Shown here one piece after another: positions 1 to 16,229 of a stretch of DNA of 64,000 nucleotides. The DNA is from Mesostigma viride (Eukaryota > Streptophyta > Mesostigmatophyceae > Mesostigmatales > Mesostigmataceae): assembly GCA_009746045.1 (NCBI GenBank), contig RPFO01000034.1:1899146-1963145 (forward strand), read 5' to 3'. The position numbers and the translations under genes were made by a program. Positions within the stretch are counted from its first letter, which is position 1, and every line of letters starts with the position of its first letter. The notes below the pieces were generated by a model. The model did not search any database and was not told the DNA's origin. It was given only the letters and a program-made list of their open reading frames with translations.

Positions 1-379
1 ATGAGATCAGCACAGTACTCCGTGGCATGCCCATGCGCATGACACACAAGTACCGGTGACTGCGGGCTTTGCGAGCCCTCAACAGGGGCACGAGGCTTGT
101 TTAACACAGAAAAAAATAAATAGATAAATACTATTCACAGGACGCAACGCTAACGATGTTGCCCCTCAATGAATTCATGAGGGCTCTTATGGATGGCAAG
201 GAGAGTGAATCCCACCATCACTAAGACAACTGGCCAATATGTACAATGAACAACCAGTCATCCTAATAATTATTGCGCAGTCCGCCTCAGTACAGCAATC
301 GGGAAGCTATTGGTCCCTGCCCTCTTTCCAACGTGGAGAATTTTGAACTTGTGGGATGCCACTGTGCCAACAGCTGAGC

Positions 380-898
380 CTAGTCGCCCCCCGAGGCAAT
401 AAACGGAGCATAAAGTGCTGTTTTCGGAACAGTTGCAGCCAAGAGATGTGACAGCCTACAAAATGGCCTGTGCATTGTTCGGCATCTCCAGGACGATACT
501 TGCGAGCACCAATGACCCTTGCCAGGCAACTTCAAACAAATTCTGGCCATGGAAGCGTTGCCAAGAAACCAAGAGGCCAGGCGTGGACGCACAGCAGAAG
601 CCTGCGGTGGTTGTCTCATGGATATCATCTGGTTCTTGAATCCCTTCAATTCCAACTTCACAGTTGCCTCGTTTATATGCGTGTCGCCCAGCAGACGACC
701 TGGTTGTGGCATGGTCCTTCCTGGGACCTGGCAACCACAGCACTTGATGGCATTCAAGGAAGTGCCAAACGGAAACTGGGCCTTCATGTAGGCAAACAAT
801 GTATCCACCTCGAAACACGGGAGAATGGAGGCCTGGTAACAAATGAAGCGTAATCGCTCCCCGTAAATCGCTACGAAGGCCCGCAAGAAAATCCCCAT
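380..898 (-). CDS. possible hypothetical protein or 3' UTR of the EF-hand gene
   Basis: A 172-codon reading frame begins 64 bp beyond the stop of the EF-hand gene on the same strand. The first ~90 residues look protein-like, mixing hydrophobic, basic and cysteine residues (for example a GERLRFIC stretch and a CCGC cluster), while the second half looks like random translation. I recognise no family. It could be an exon of a separate gene whose other exons lie beyond the window start, or simply part of the 3' UTR. Low confidence that it is translated. Confidence 0.2.
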   Translation of the reverse strand: MGIFLRAFVAIYGERLRFICYQASILPCFEVDTLFAYMKAQFPFGTSLNAIKCCGCQVPGRTMPQPGRLLGDTHINEATVKLELKGFKNQMISMRQPPQASAVRPRLASWFLGNASMARICLKLPGKGHWCSQVSSWRCRTMHRPFCRLSHLLAATVPKTALYAPFIASGGD

Positions 899-962
899 TC
901 CATGTCACTGAGGGGACATCCCTGCCAACAGTGTGCATTTTTCATTCATGCTTTTTAGGTGC

Positions 963-1448
963 TCAGAAAGTGCGAGTTCTCATCATTGTGTCGAAGTCAC
1001 GACAGCTGACCCGTCCATCCTTGTCCATATCGACCTCGTCAAATATGGCATCGATGACATGCTCGGGGACCCACTTGACGCCGCTCTCCCTGCAGGCGGA
1101 AGTGAGGTTGTCCACTGTTATGAAACCGGCACTTCTGGCGTCGAAGGCCTTGAAGATGCGCCGAATGTTCTCGTCCATGTCGGAGTGTCGCAATTTGTCG
1201 TGCATGTAGCTGAGAAAAACCGCGCGGCTTGTTTGGCCATCGGGCGAATGCGACGTGATGAAGTCTACCTCTGTTCTGGATGGCTTCATTCCACACAGCG
1301 ATGCAATTGCGCATTTCAATTCGTGACGAGTGAGCCAGCCTTTGCTGTCTCCATCGAAGATGTCAAAGCTTTCGTTAACGCGCCTAGTGACTTCCTCGCC
1401 AGAAAGTGGAAGCTCTACGAAGGACATGACGCGCAGGAAGCTCGTCAA
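963..1448 (-). CDS. EFCAB11: EF-hand calcium-binding protein, EFCAB11-like
   Basis: Intact single-exon frame of 161 aa, the size usual for EFCAB11-type small EF-hand proteins. The first EF-hand loop (about residues 31-42, DGDSKGWLTRHE) keeps most calcium ligands. The next helix-loop-helix (GMKPSRTEVDF) matches the 'G-KPS-EVD' signature of the family but has no usable loop. The third loop (AFDARSAGFI) is degenerate. The fourth, near residues 139-150 (DMDKDGRVSCRD), is canonical with acidic residues at 1, 3, 5 and 12. The likely role is Ca2+ sensing by a soluble protein; the family is widespread in flagellated eukaryotes, but its exact function is not established. The ATG at 1448 gives the longest frame; a second ATG follows at codon 8. 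It is divergently oriented from the bZIP gene with ~0.9 kb between the starts. Confidence 0.8.
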   Translation of the reverse strand: MTSFLRVMSFVELPLSGEEVTRRVNESFDIFDGDSKGWLTRHELKCAIASLCGMKPSRTEVDFITSHSPDGQTSRAVFLSYMHDKLRHSDMDENIRRIFKAFDARSAGFITVDNLTSACRESGVKWVPEHVIDAIFDEVDMDKDGRVSCRDFDTMMRTRTF

Positions 1449-2345
1449 TCTTGAAAACCCTGCGCAACGATCTCGCGCACCCTTTAAAAAATGCTGAAAT
1501 GCAAATCTTGCGTGCGACTTCTCATGTAGCGGCTACAACTGCCCTTTGCACAACTGTGCACGCTGGAAGGGCTCCCGACGCAATGCAACATTCGGGAGCG
1601 AAATGACCACTGGTTGCTCTGAATCATCGCGCGGGGACGACCGTCGCTTTGCCAGTTTTACTGCCATCGCCACATGACCTCATGCGGCCTCTACTCTGCT
1701 GGCCACAGTCACTGTACTGCTGCCGTTGTTGTTGTTGTTGTTGACTTGTTGTTGTTGCCCACGCCGCACATGGGCAGCTTAGTCGAGAGTCGTTGGAACG
1801 GTCGCGCTCCAGCAGTCTGTTCTCCCCGAGGGAACCTGCGCGCTGCGAGACTTCCGCAATGTGCTGGCAGATTTGCCCTATCGGCTCCCTGGTGCGGTTC
1901 AGCCAACCCTGTTGGCTCCCTGAATTTGCAGGGACAACCGGTCGGAAACGGTTGCCCAGTTGCGCATTTGTTGCGGGCCAATGGGGGACATTTGGTCACG
2001 TACGGCGTGATACGGAAAGACTGTCGGAATGGGCTAGAAGTTCAGCATCCCCCGCGGACTTCCCGCCCAGGGGATGATGTCGCAGCTCGCTCTGAAGTGC
2101 TGATGATTGAAAGCGAATCGAGCCCCTACCCGGTTCGGCTCATCACTCGCCACTAGAGGCTCGTTGATAATTATGCGCACGGGATTTATGTGATTGATTG
2201 GGAAGAATCCGAGCCACGCAGCGCAGAGAGGAGACAAAAGAAGTTGGCATGGATGCGGATCGTCCCCAGGTTTTAGCGAAGGTTATCTGATATACTTGCT
2301 GGTTACTGGTATGGATTAGCTGCCTGGCATGCGCCGAAAAGCACG
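1449..2345. promoter_or_regulatory. shared divergent promoter region (inferred)
   Basis: About 0.9 kb lies between two divergent starts (EF-hand gene leftward, bZIP gene rightward), so both promoters must be here. It contains a short GTT trinucleotide run at 1725-1757. No convincing TATA box was identified. Open reading frames here have no recognisable content and are likely 5' UTR or chance. Confidence 0.3.
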
Positions 2346-6996
<4,651 letters not shown>

Positions 6997-8680
6997 CCCT
7001 CCCTGGCTCTTGGGTGGAGCTTCCCGTACGGCTCGCGTTGCTGGCTAGCCCTTCCTGGCCTCGCGGGCTAGCTTGGCTGGCCAGCTATCCCTCCGTTGGG
7101 TGCCCCTCGGCTTGCGTTGTCTCAGGGAAGGCTGCACTCGTGACATGTGCCAGAAATGCTTCGCCGCCAGATTGTGCTGTGGAAGCGCGATGACGGCAAG
7201 GCCCCCAGGGAGCAGCCACTTGCATGGCCGCTGTGTGGTCGGTGGCGGCGAGAGATTATGCAGACATTTTCCAACATTCCAGTCCGGGTATGGGGATGCG
7301 TGAGGAGGGGGGGGGGGGCGCGGCTGCTTGACTGGGTTTGAGCACTGGGTGGTTAGGGCGGAGGTGCATGGTTGATGGACTTGCATGGCGGCGTTGAAGA
7401 GGGCAGGATGGGTGTTACTGCCCTGCAACTTGCATGCTACATATAGCTCCTGCCCTATGAGTCCCTGCGGCTCCCGCAACCGCTTGTGCAAGGCACCAAG
7501 CGGCGTGGCATCCACGTATCGGAATCAGATGAGCTGTTGACCCCGATGACCCGGAGCGCCTGCGCTGATGATTGCGGTTTTCAGGCGTGGTCTTCATTTT
7601 TTCAAAAACAACCATTCTTTGAAGCAGGGAAGTCCCTCTTGTCATGTCTGGTCCCTCCTGGGTGGGGGGCCATCCGACCTGACCGTGGCGTGTACACCTG
7701 TGGTGCCATTTGATGCGCCAGGGGCGGCCGCTGGATGGCTTCAATGGGGTGCGGCCCTCTGCTGTCATTCCATCAGCACTATGGTCTTGGTACCTCGGCA
7801 GGGTCAATGTGTGAGGGTGACCATGCCCTGGGTGCGGTTAATTGTGAACCGCCCCCTGGTTTTCCACGGGGGTATCCTGCCTTGCAAGGCAACCCCCACT
7901 GGATTCTGCTTGTGTAGGAGGGCCCCAGGAGGGACTAGATGCTGGCAGCCATGCTGCACGTAGTCGGTGCCCGTGGCAGCGGCAGCGGCCGGGCCCATTA
8001 GCCCATTATAGGTGGGTATGTGGTGCGAGAGACCATCTTGGGGGTCGACTGTTCCCTTTCCCTGCCTGATGGTCGACTCATCGTGTGCTACATGCGCCTG
8101 TCAACGAGTGCATTGCCAGCTGTACAGGATGGCGTGGTATCTTTTCGTTCAAGCAAAACCTACACAAGTCGAGGTGACTGAGCATGGGGCCATTGTTAGT
8201 GCCCTGACACCCCCAAACGGACAGGGGGCATCTTTAGATCTTCCCCATTTTCTGATATCAGAGCAGCGTGTGGGATGGCCTGCCAACACGGGGCCTCACG
8301 GCACCGCGCCTGGTCCTGTTTCCCACGCTGCCCATTGCATGACGCAATCTATGTGCCATGGCATGATGTCTGCAAGTGATCGCTGACCTTGGAGGTGTTG
8401 GATATATCTTAGAGGAACCATCTGCCTTTTTTTTATGACTGTGACAAGTCTTGCTGTAGAAAGTTTCTTGTGATGACAAGTACAGGATGATTTGAACCCC
8501 TGTGCATGTATATACCGTGATCATGCGGCCATCATTTTCTTGGTAGAATTATTGATTTCCTTGTAATGTGATATGATAGCCCAACATGGCTGGTCGTCCA
8601 TGGACGATATTTCGATGTGCATGTCAAGTGTGCTACCAAACCAAAAGGACAATCAGTATGACACTAGGGTTGTATTGAAT
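6997..8680. other. 3' flank of the bZIP gene, no gene seen
   Basis: The 3' UTR and intergenic DNA after the bZIP stop. The first ~80 bp repeats variants of a 'cct(c)cctgg...ctggctagc' phrase. Frames here are short, with no domain or splice pattern that I can support. Confidence 0.5.
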
Positions 8681-8689
8681 ACCATTTGG

Positions 8690-8862
8690 GACTTGGACCG
8701 TATCGAATATTCAGTTTCAATGGGTCTGCAGTATCGAATTCGAATATATGCGGTTTCTGCAAGGGTGCCCCGTATTCGAATCCCAATATAATCGAAACTT
8801 TGACGCCTGGCCGTATCGAATACGGAATAAAGACGGTCGATTCCGAATACCGAATCTAACAT
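8690..8862. repeat. cluster of TATCGAAT/ATTCGAAT motifs
   Basis: About eight copies of TCGAAT or its complement ATTCGA occur in ~170 bp in both orientations, at irregular spacing, giving many small palindromes (e.g. around 8738 and 8775). No coding potential. Confidence 0.5.
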
Positions 8863-9231
8863 GTCTAGTACTGTGGTGAGTCATCTTCTATAGATTCAGC
8901 AATATCGGACATATTGGCACCCCTCTCCGGTAAAGAGGTTTTTCGCAGTTGGGCTGTTTCGAAACGAGATGCCTTCTGATCAGGAGACTCACACAGCCGC
9001 GAAATCATGCCAAAGGTCCTATCAAGGAGACAACCAGTCCTATGTCGATTCCTTAATTGCTGGTAGCTTCTAGGCTTTCTTACTTTGTGTGTTCCGCGGA
9101 ATCTCAGATTTGGGCAGCTAGCGTTTTCACGTTTGTTGCTTTCTAGTGACGACAACGTCTAGTACTAGTACATACTACATACTACATACTAGTAAACGTA
9201 GTGTAATAGTACGCCACGAGGTGGCAACGTT

Positions 9232-10620
9232 GTGTCAATTCCCCATATCTGTTCATTATTGTCGTGGATCACGTCATGCGCCAGGCACGTACGCGCTTTA
9301 CTGCTCTTAAGGGTTTCGAGCCTGGCTTGGACATCCTTAATGATCGCCAATACGGCGGTGGTGGCCCTGGTTACCGCCGGCCTGTCCGACCTGATTTATG
9401 TGCGGATGATACCACCCTCATCGGGCGCCCCGGGCACATTAACAGACCTGGCTGGACTGTCTCCAGGGGCTTGGAGGTACGGGCGGTGGGGTTGGAGATT
9501 AGTGTCAAAACTGAGGCGATGGTGATTGGGGCTACCAGTTGCCCGCCGAAGCCACGGCTGCTAGACGGGACGAAGGTCCCATTCCGTGATCGCTTCAAAC
9601 TGCTGGGGAGCATGCTTGCCGACACCACCGACGATGTGGACACCCGCATCGGCCTGGCCTGGGCCAGCTAGGCTCCGTTCGCTCAAACCCTACTGGCACG
9701 TTCGAAGGACCTAGGCGAGGACCGCAAGCGAATGCTCTTTAAGGCCCTGGTCCTCATGGTGCTCACCTATATATCAAGGAGACAACCAGCGCAGGCCAGA
9801 AATCGGGAGAATCCGGACCATGGTAGCTCGAGCCTGCCGTTATCTTGTCTGCGTTTTCGAGTCGTCACAGGATGATGAATATGAATGAGGATGGAAATGT
9901 GTAGCCTTGTGCATTGAAACTATGGCTGGCTTACGTGTAGAGCGACTAGATGACCTAGACGGTGAGGCCGGAAAAAGCTTGCTTGATCAGGGCGTGTGTT
10001 TCGAGCCTAACTGGCCGGGAGTGTCTGGTGGTGAGCACCATTGCTGCGATGTATGGCGCCGAGGCATGGACGCTCACCGACGGACACGCTGGCCACCCGG
10101 CTGGACGGCACGGTTACCTGGATGCTTCGACAGGTCCTGAATGTAGGGTTTTCCACACATAGGTCTTTAGAGTCTTTGTATAAGGGTATGCCTCGCATTT
10201 CAGACGAGATTGGTTGTCTCCTTGAGATTAGGCAGCGTAGGATAGCATTCGTAGGACATCTTGCTCGCACTAGTCAGGTATAGACACCGACCTCGGTCTC
10301 ACCGGCCCCCTGCGGCTTGGCCAGCCAGGGCGGCATATCGACCTGACCTGGCCTGGCCCCAAGGACATTCCTAGAAAGATATGGTAAACCTGCCATGAAC
10401 GATACACAGCATTTGCTGGCCGGCCTAGTAGTCCCAGCTAAGTTTGAACACCGCATTTCCTCCCTCTCAGTCTTGCTTGCATGACTGCTATGCAGAACAA
10501 GAAGAGGTGGCAGACGATTGTCCAGGCTCACACGCCAGCCCCTGCAGTCTGGGCAAGCCCCCCCCCCTCAGGAGGAAGGGGCGATTGGCTGAGTAGCCGG
10601 AGTAGTTGGGATTTTCTAGA
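9232..10620 (+). mobile_element. degenerate LINE (non-LTR) reverse transcriptase fragment, family A
   Basis: Translation in shifting frames matches the better-preserved LINE at 45.7-47.3 kb on the other strand: the VDHVMRQARTRFTALKGFEPGLDIL block, a decayed (Y)ADDTTL catalytic motif (CADD here), EISVKTEAMVIGA, FRDRFKLLGS and a later YGAEAWTLT block. Frameshifts and stops show it is dead. The 3' part (10400-10620) aligns with the 3' UTR of the other copy, ending in a 'gattttctagat' phrase. It is interrupted at ~9770 by a ~270-bp repeat (listed separately). Confidence 0.75.
9769..10043 (+). mobile_element. repeat R1 inserted in the LINE
   Basis: A ~270-bp unit starting ATCAAGGAGACAACC and ending near GAGCACCATTGCTGCGAT. 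It splits the LINE between its 'gtgctcacctat' and 'ggcgccgaggc' sequences (continuous in the 46.3-kb copy, minus strand). A TAT trinucleotide sits on both sides and may be the target duplication. Other copies are at 24.7, 44.6, 45.5, 47.3 and 60.9 kb. No coding capacity. Class unknown. Confidence 0.6.
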
Positions 10621-11530
10621 TTAATCAAATAAATAATTCATTAAACTCGTGCTCCCGTTGAGCCGGGCTCAAGTCACGGAGCATTAGTTAACCCCGATGG
10701 ATAGACGGACCCACTTGGCCTTAATTGTCCATCATTGTTTTCCAAATCACGGAGAGGCCTAGTAGGCCCCCCATGTCCTCTAGGAGCTGGTGTTGGAAGG
10801 TGCGGGCCTTGTGGCGTCTAACCTCCTGGCTGGGCCCGGCCCACGTGAGGAGGTGCCTGCCCGGCTGAGCGGGCCGGCGCAGCCCTGCGGAGGGGCCACG
10901 TGAGGTGTCTATACCTGGTTGGTGCGAGCTAAGCATTTGCCCTACTAGCTGCAGGCGCCGCTGCTTGATGGTGCTCGTGATAAGTGGCATGCCGAGGTAC
11001 AAGGACTTCCTCCTTGCGGACATGAGCAGCATATCCTACACGGAAAATTTCAGAGCGCAGCATGTTGGTGACCGCGCCGTCCAGCTTGTTGGCAAGGTCG
11101 GCGGTGAGAGTCCACGTCTCGGCCCCGTACGTAATGAACAGGGAGGACCAGGACCTTAATTAAACAGGTCCTGTTTCTCTATCTAATTGTCGGCCCAAGG
11201 GCTTGCGCCACAGGGCCCCGTATAATGGCGTAAAGCGTGCCAGGCGAGGGAGATACGGTGGTCCACGTAGGCCTCGCACCTGGGGAGCAAGCTACCCAGC
11301 CACTTGATGCGGTCCCGATACAGGACTCGAGAGCCATCAAGGAGAAAGAGGGCGGGCGGTGGCTGAGTGAGCCCAATCGCCAGAGGCTCAGCTAGCCCTC
11401 TTGTTGCTGATCGACCTCGAGCCCCACCACACAGGCCTCGATTGCGAGGCAGTCAAGCCGGCCACGTCTTCACGTGCTCAGTGTCCTCGAAGAGGGTGGT
11501 GTCGTCTGCAAAACAACACATACATTCTAT
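10620..11530 (-). mobile_element. degenerate LINE fragment, family B, 3' end at 10620
   Basis: On the minus strand, translation gives RT C-terminal features: an IKQRRLQLVGQML block (the usual 'R-L-W-GH' region after the RT) and LEDMGGLLGLSVIWK near the end. The 3' end carries TGCTCCGTGACT...GGGAGCACGAG, an imperfect hairpin, followed by a TTAA/ATTTATT-rich tail at 10620-10660. It meets the family A copy tail to tail. Multiple frameshifts. Confidence 0.65.
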
Positions 11531-11728
11531 AATATGTGACATTGCAGGAAGGGGCGCTTTGCTGAATAGAATAAGTAGGGTTTTCTAGATTAGATTAGCT
11601 TAGAGTTAGATTAGTTCGGTTTCGCGGCTATGCCCCCCCCCTCCATCCATCCACGGGAATATGTGCTACATGATCTCCCAACGGAGTCATGTTATAATTT
11701 AATTTAATTTAATTTAATTTAGTTGCAG
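11530..11728 (+). mobile_element. LINE family A 3' end with hairpin and (TTTAA)n tail
   Basis: It matches the 3' UTR of the 45.7-kb LINE ('ggttttctagatta...ccatccatccacggga'). It then has ATATGTGCTACATGATCTCC and CAACGGAGTCATGT, which can fold into a stem-loop, followed directly by (ATTTA)n at 11693-11720. Severely 5'-truncated. Confidence 0.65.
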
Positions 11729-11839
11729 GAAGGAAAACTTAGGGGCACACACCCATGATACAACGTCAATATATGTGCATTAATAAAACACCTTTAACTT
11801 ATAGCTAATCGTCATTAAAAAAAGCACACCTTCCCAACG

Positions 11840-13193
11840 CACCCACCCACCCACCCACCCACCCACCCACCCACCCACCCACCCACCCACCCACCCACCC
11901 ACCACCCACCCACCCACCCACCCACCCACCCACCCACCCACCCACCCACCCACCCACCCACCCACCCACCCACCCACCCACCCACCCACCCACCCACCCA
12001 CCCACCCACCCACCCACCCACCCACCCACCCACCCACCCACCCACCCACCCACCCACCCACCCACCCACCCACCCACCCACCCACCCACCCACCCACCCA
12101 CCCACCCACCCACCCACCCACCCACCCACCCACCCACCCACCACCCACCCACCCCCACCCACCCACCCACCCACCCACCCACCCACCCACCCACCCACCC
12201 ACCCACCCACCCACCCACCCACCCACCCACCCACCCACCCACCCACCCACCCACCCACCCACCCACCCACCCACCCACCCACCCACCCACCCACCCACCC
12301 ACCCACCCACCACCCACCCACCCACCCACCCACCCACCCACCCACCCACCCACCACCCACCCACCACCCACCCACCCACCCACCCACCCACCCACCCACC
12401 ACCCACCCACCCACCCACCCACCCACCCACCCACCCACCCACCCACCCACCCACCCACCCACCCACCCACCCACCACCCACCCCACCCACCCACCCACCC
12501 ACCCACCACCCACCCACCCACCCACCCACCCACCCACCCACCACCCACCCACCCACCCACCCACCCACCCACCCACCCACCCACCCACCCACCCACCCAC
12601 CCACCCACCCACCCACCCACCCACCCACCCACCCACCACCCACCCACCCACCCACCCACCCACCCACCACCCACCCACCCCACCCACCCACCCACCCACC
12701 CACCCACCCACCCACCCACCCACCCACCCACCCCACCCACCCACCCACCCACCCACCCACCCACCCACCCACCCACCCACCCACCCACCCACCCACCCAC
12801 CCACCACCCACCCACCCACCCACCCACCCACCCACCACCCACCCACCCACCCACCCACCCACCACCCACCCACCACCCACCCACCCACCCACCCACCACC
12901 CACCCACCCACCACCCACCCACCCACCCACCCACCCACCCACCCACCCACCCACCCACCCACCCACCCACCACCCACCCACCCACCCACCCACCCACCCA
13001 CCCACCCACCCACCCACCCACCCACCCACCCACCCACCCACCCCCCACCCACCCACCCACCCACCCACCCACCACCCACCACCCACCCACCCACCACCCA
13101 CCACCCCACCCACCCACCCACCCACCCACCCACCACCCACCCACCCCCACCCACCCACCCACCCACCCACCCACCCACCCACCCACCCACCCA
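11840..13193. repeat. (CCCA)n tetranucleotide array, ~1.35 kb
   Basis: Nearly pure ACCC/CCCA repeats with occasional one-base losses or gains (CCACC, CCCCC) that shift the register. The minus strand is (GGGT)n, guanine-rich and able to form G-quadruplexes. It lacks stop codons in any frame, so it generates long spurious minus-strand reading frames of Trp/Val/Gly. Confidence 0.97.
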
Positions 13194-13218
13194 TATAGCC
13201 ACGCACAGACGTACACAC

Positions 13219-13244
13219 GCCCGCCCCCCGCCCGCCCGCCCGCC
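13219..13244. repeat. short (CCCG)n patch between the two large arrays
   Basis: A few CCCG units (cccgcccgcccgcc) lie in the ~60-bp spacer between the CCCA and CCCT arrays. Confidence 0.7.
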
Positions 13245-13253
13245 GCAGTCGTG

Positions 13254-14843
13254 CCCTCCCTCCCTCCCTCCTCCCTCCCTCCTCCCTCCCTCCCTCCTCC
13301 CTCCTCCCTCCCTCCCTCCCTCCCTCCCTCCCTCTCCCTCCCTCCCTCCCTCCCTCCCTCCCTCCTCCCTCCCTCCCTCCCTCCCTCCCTCCTCCCTCCC
13401 TCCCTCCCTCCCTCCCATCCCTCCCTCCCTCCCTCCCTCCCTCCCTCCCTCCCTCCCTCCCTCCCTCCCTCCCTCCCTCCCTCCCTCCCTCCTCCCTCCC
13501 TCCCTCCCTCCCTCCTCCCTCCCTCCCTCCCTCCCTCCCTCCTCCCTCCTCCCTCCCTCCCTCCCTCCCTCCCTCCCTCCCTCCCTCCTCCCTCCCTCCC
13601 TCCCTCCTCCCTCCCTCCCTCCCTCCCTCCCTCCCTCCCTCCCTCCCTCCCTCCCTCCCTCCCTCCTCCCTCCCTCCCTCCTCCCTCCCTCCCTCCCTCC
13701 CTCCCTCCCTCCCTCCCTCCCTCCCTCCCTCCCTCCCTCTCCCTCCCTCCCTCCCTCCCTCCCTCCCTCCCTCCCTCCCTCCCTCCCTCCCTCCCTCCCT
13801 CCCTCCTCCTCCTCCCCCTCCTCCCTCCCTCCCTCCCTCCCTCCCTCCCTCCCTCCCTCCCCTCCCTCCCTCCCTCCCTCCCTCCCTCCCTCCCTCCCTC
13901 CCTCCCTCCCTCCCTCCCTCCCTCCCTCCCTCCCTCCCTCCCTCCCTCCCTCCCTCCCTCCTCCCTCCCCCCTCCCTCCCTCCCTCCCTCCCTCCTCCCT
14001 CCCTCCCTCCCTCCCTCCCCCCTCCCTCCCTCCCTCCTCCCTCCCTCCCTCCCTCCCTCCTCTCCTCCCTCCCTCCCTCCCTCCCTCCCTCCCTCCCTCC
14101 CTCCCTCCCTCCCTCCCTCCCTCCTCCCTCCCTCCCTCTCCTCCCTCCCTCCCTCCCTCCCTCCTCCCTCCCTCCCTCCCTCCCTCCCTCCTCCTCCCTC
14201 CCTCCCTCCCTCCCTCCCTCCCTCCCTCCCTCCCTCCCTCCCTCCCTCCCTCCCTCCCTCCCCTCCCTCCCTCCCTCCCTCCCTCCTCCCTCCCTCCCTC
14301 CCTCCCTCCCTCCCTCCCTCCCTCCTCCCTCCTCTCCCTCCTCCCTCCCTCCCTCCCTCCCTCCCTCCTCCCTCCCTCCCTCCCTCCCTCCTCCCCTCCC
14401 TCCCTCCCTCCTCCCTCCCTCCCTCCCTCCCTCCTCCTCCCTCCTCCCTCCCTCCCTCCCTCCCTCCTCCCTCCCTCCCTCCCTCCCTCCCTCCCTCCTC
14501 CCTCCCTCCTCCCTCCCTCCCTCCCTCCCTCCCTCCCTCCCTCCCTCCCTCCTCCCTCCCTCCTCCCTCCCTCCCTCCCTCCCTCCCTCCCTCCCTCCCT
14601 CCCTCCCTCCCTCCCTCCCTCCCCTCCCTCCCTCCCTCCCTCCCTCCCTCCCTCCCTCCCTCCCTCCCTCCCTCCCTCCTCCCTCCCTCCCTCCCTCCCT
14701 CCCTCCCTCCTCCCTCCCTCCCTCCTCCCTCCCTCCCTCCCTCCTCCTCCCTCCCTCCCTCCCTCCCTCCCTCCCTCCCTCCCTCCCTCCCTCCCTCCCT
14801 CCCTCCCCCTCCCTCCCTCCCTCCCTCCCTCCCTCCCTCCCTC
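13254..14843. repeat. (CCCT)n tetranucleotide array, ~1.6 kb
   Basis: CCCT repeats with scattered 3-nt (CCT), extra-C and CT interruptions. One strand is all pyrimidine, the other all purine (GGGA)n, a configuration compatible with triplex (H-DNA) or G-quadruplex structures. Long frames in both directions (Ser/Leu/Pro or Arg/Glu/Gly) are artefacts of the stop-free repeat. Confidence 0.97.
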
Positions 14844-16229
14844 GATTCCGTGCTATGCGGAGTAAATAGCCTTGTGTCAGGCCTGCTTCGGCGAAATAAA
14901 ATGCTTCCATGAAAATGGCCATATATTGTCTCGATTTGTGCGCGACAGCGAGTTTAGTGTGGCATCCCCGCTTCCCGCCAAGCCCGCTCTCTGGCGCAGC
15001 GGCGCGAAGACATCTGGTCCATTTAAGTGCGGGTTGGGACGTCAATCGAAGTGCTCAAGGGTAAAAGTTGTCACCCGCAATTAGTGCGGCAACAGGAGAT
15101 GAGAAAAATAGTGGTTATGTCAGCCGTATTGCAAGGCTATTGTGACAACTGACAACTCCGTCTACGGCAGTAGTGTTTCAACATTCAACATTGGGCCAAG
15201 CGCCAGGACGATGCCGAGTGCCGGCAGGCTTAGGCCTTTAGCCCTTTACCCCCCCCCCCCCTTGTGTTTAGGATTCCCAGGTTTAAGATCTCAGTTGAGA
15301 CCCTGGATTTAGGAATGTCAAGTTTAAGATCGCAGGGCTGGTTTTGGGCAAAAGATCTTAAAGTAGGTACAAATAGCTGGTTAGTGGTATTCGATCAGCT
15401 TGTGTACTCAGTAGTATACCGCATCAGGTTTAAGATCGCCTGCACTCAACCCTTTAAGATCGTCAACCCTGGATTTGATTTTAGGTTTAAGATCGCAGCC
15501 CTGGGTCGGCCGGACCCCAATCTTAAACGTGGGGGGGGTGTATTAGGCAGCTGTAAAGCTGTCCATACTAAAGTGCAATTAGGTAATTAGGTAATTAAAC
15601 TTACCTCGGAAACGCGGACAACCAAATCAGACCAAAGGATAGATAAAAGATCTTCATACTCGATCATGATGAGTTCATGACACAACATGAGCCCAGAATC
15701 CAGATTCATCACGTCTCATAATTATAACGATTGGGGGGCAGGAGGGGATCTATGAACTGTTGTTGAATCTCGGTGTCCGTAATATTGACGCCCTGGGAAA
15801 GCCAGACCAGACTCCAGAGACTACCAACACATACATGCTTATAGACTCTGCTACCCATGTGCAGCGTCGAGTTAGTGGGATCCGGCGTGGGATCTTACTG
15901 GCTGACTGTCTGCGGACTGAGCCCAAAGGCCACTGTAGAATCTCTGCTGCCCATGTGCGGCGTGTGAATGATCAACAACAAACATATGCGCGTGTAACTC
16001 GGCAAACATCCAAACAGAAATTTGCCGAGAAACATCCAAATAGAAATAATCGTTCATAGAGCCTCGCAGGGGGCAGCATCACTTGTTTCAAGCGCAGCAT
16101 CTCATGACATACAAGTAAATGTTATTACCTTGTCGGATGCCGAAAGGTAATCCGTGGTGGTGATGAAAGAGTGCCGGTAATCTGGCTCTGCTGGGCTAGG
16201 TACTTTTCAGAGTATGGCTTGCGGTAGAA
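14844..16229. other. intergenic, including a TTTAAGATC-rich patch
   Basis: No gene recognised. At 15265-15530 the phrase (G)TTTAAGATC, or its complement, occurs about seven times at irregular spacing in ~260 bp, often followed by GCAG or GCC. At 16007-16050 a ~26-bp phrase (acatccaaa-agaaat) is directly repeated. Confidence 0.5.

Noticed and set aside
11815-15045. 1076-codon minus frame and other long frames in the tetranucleotide arrays
   Set aside because: CCCA and CCCT repeats contain no stop codons on either strand; the translations are pure Trp/Val/Gly, Arg/Glu/Gly or Ser/Leu/Pro repeats without any domain.
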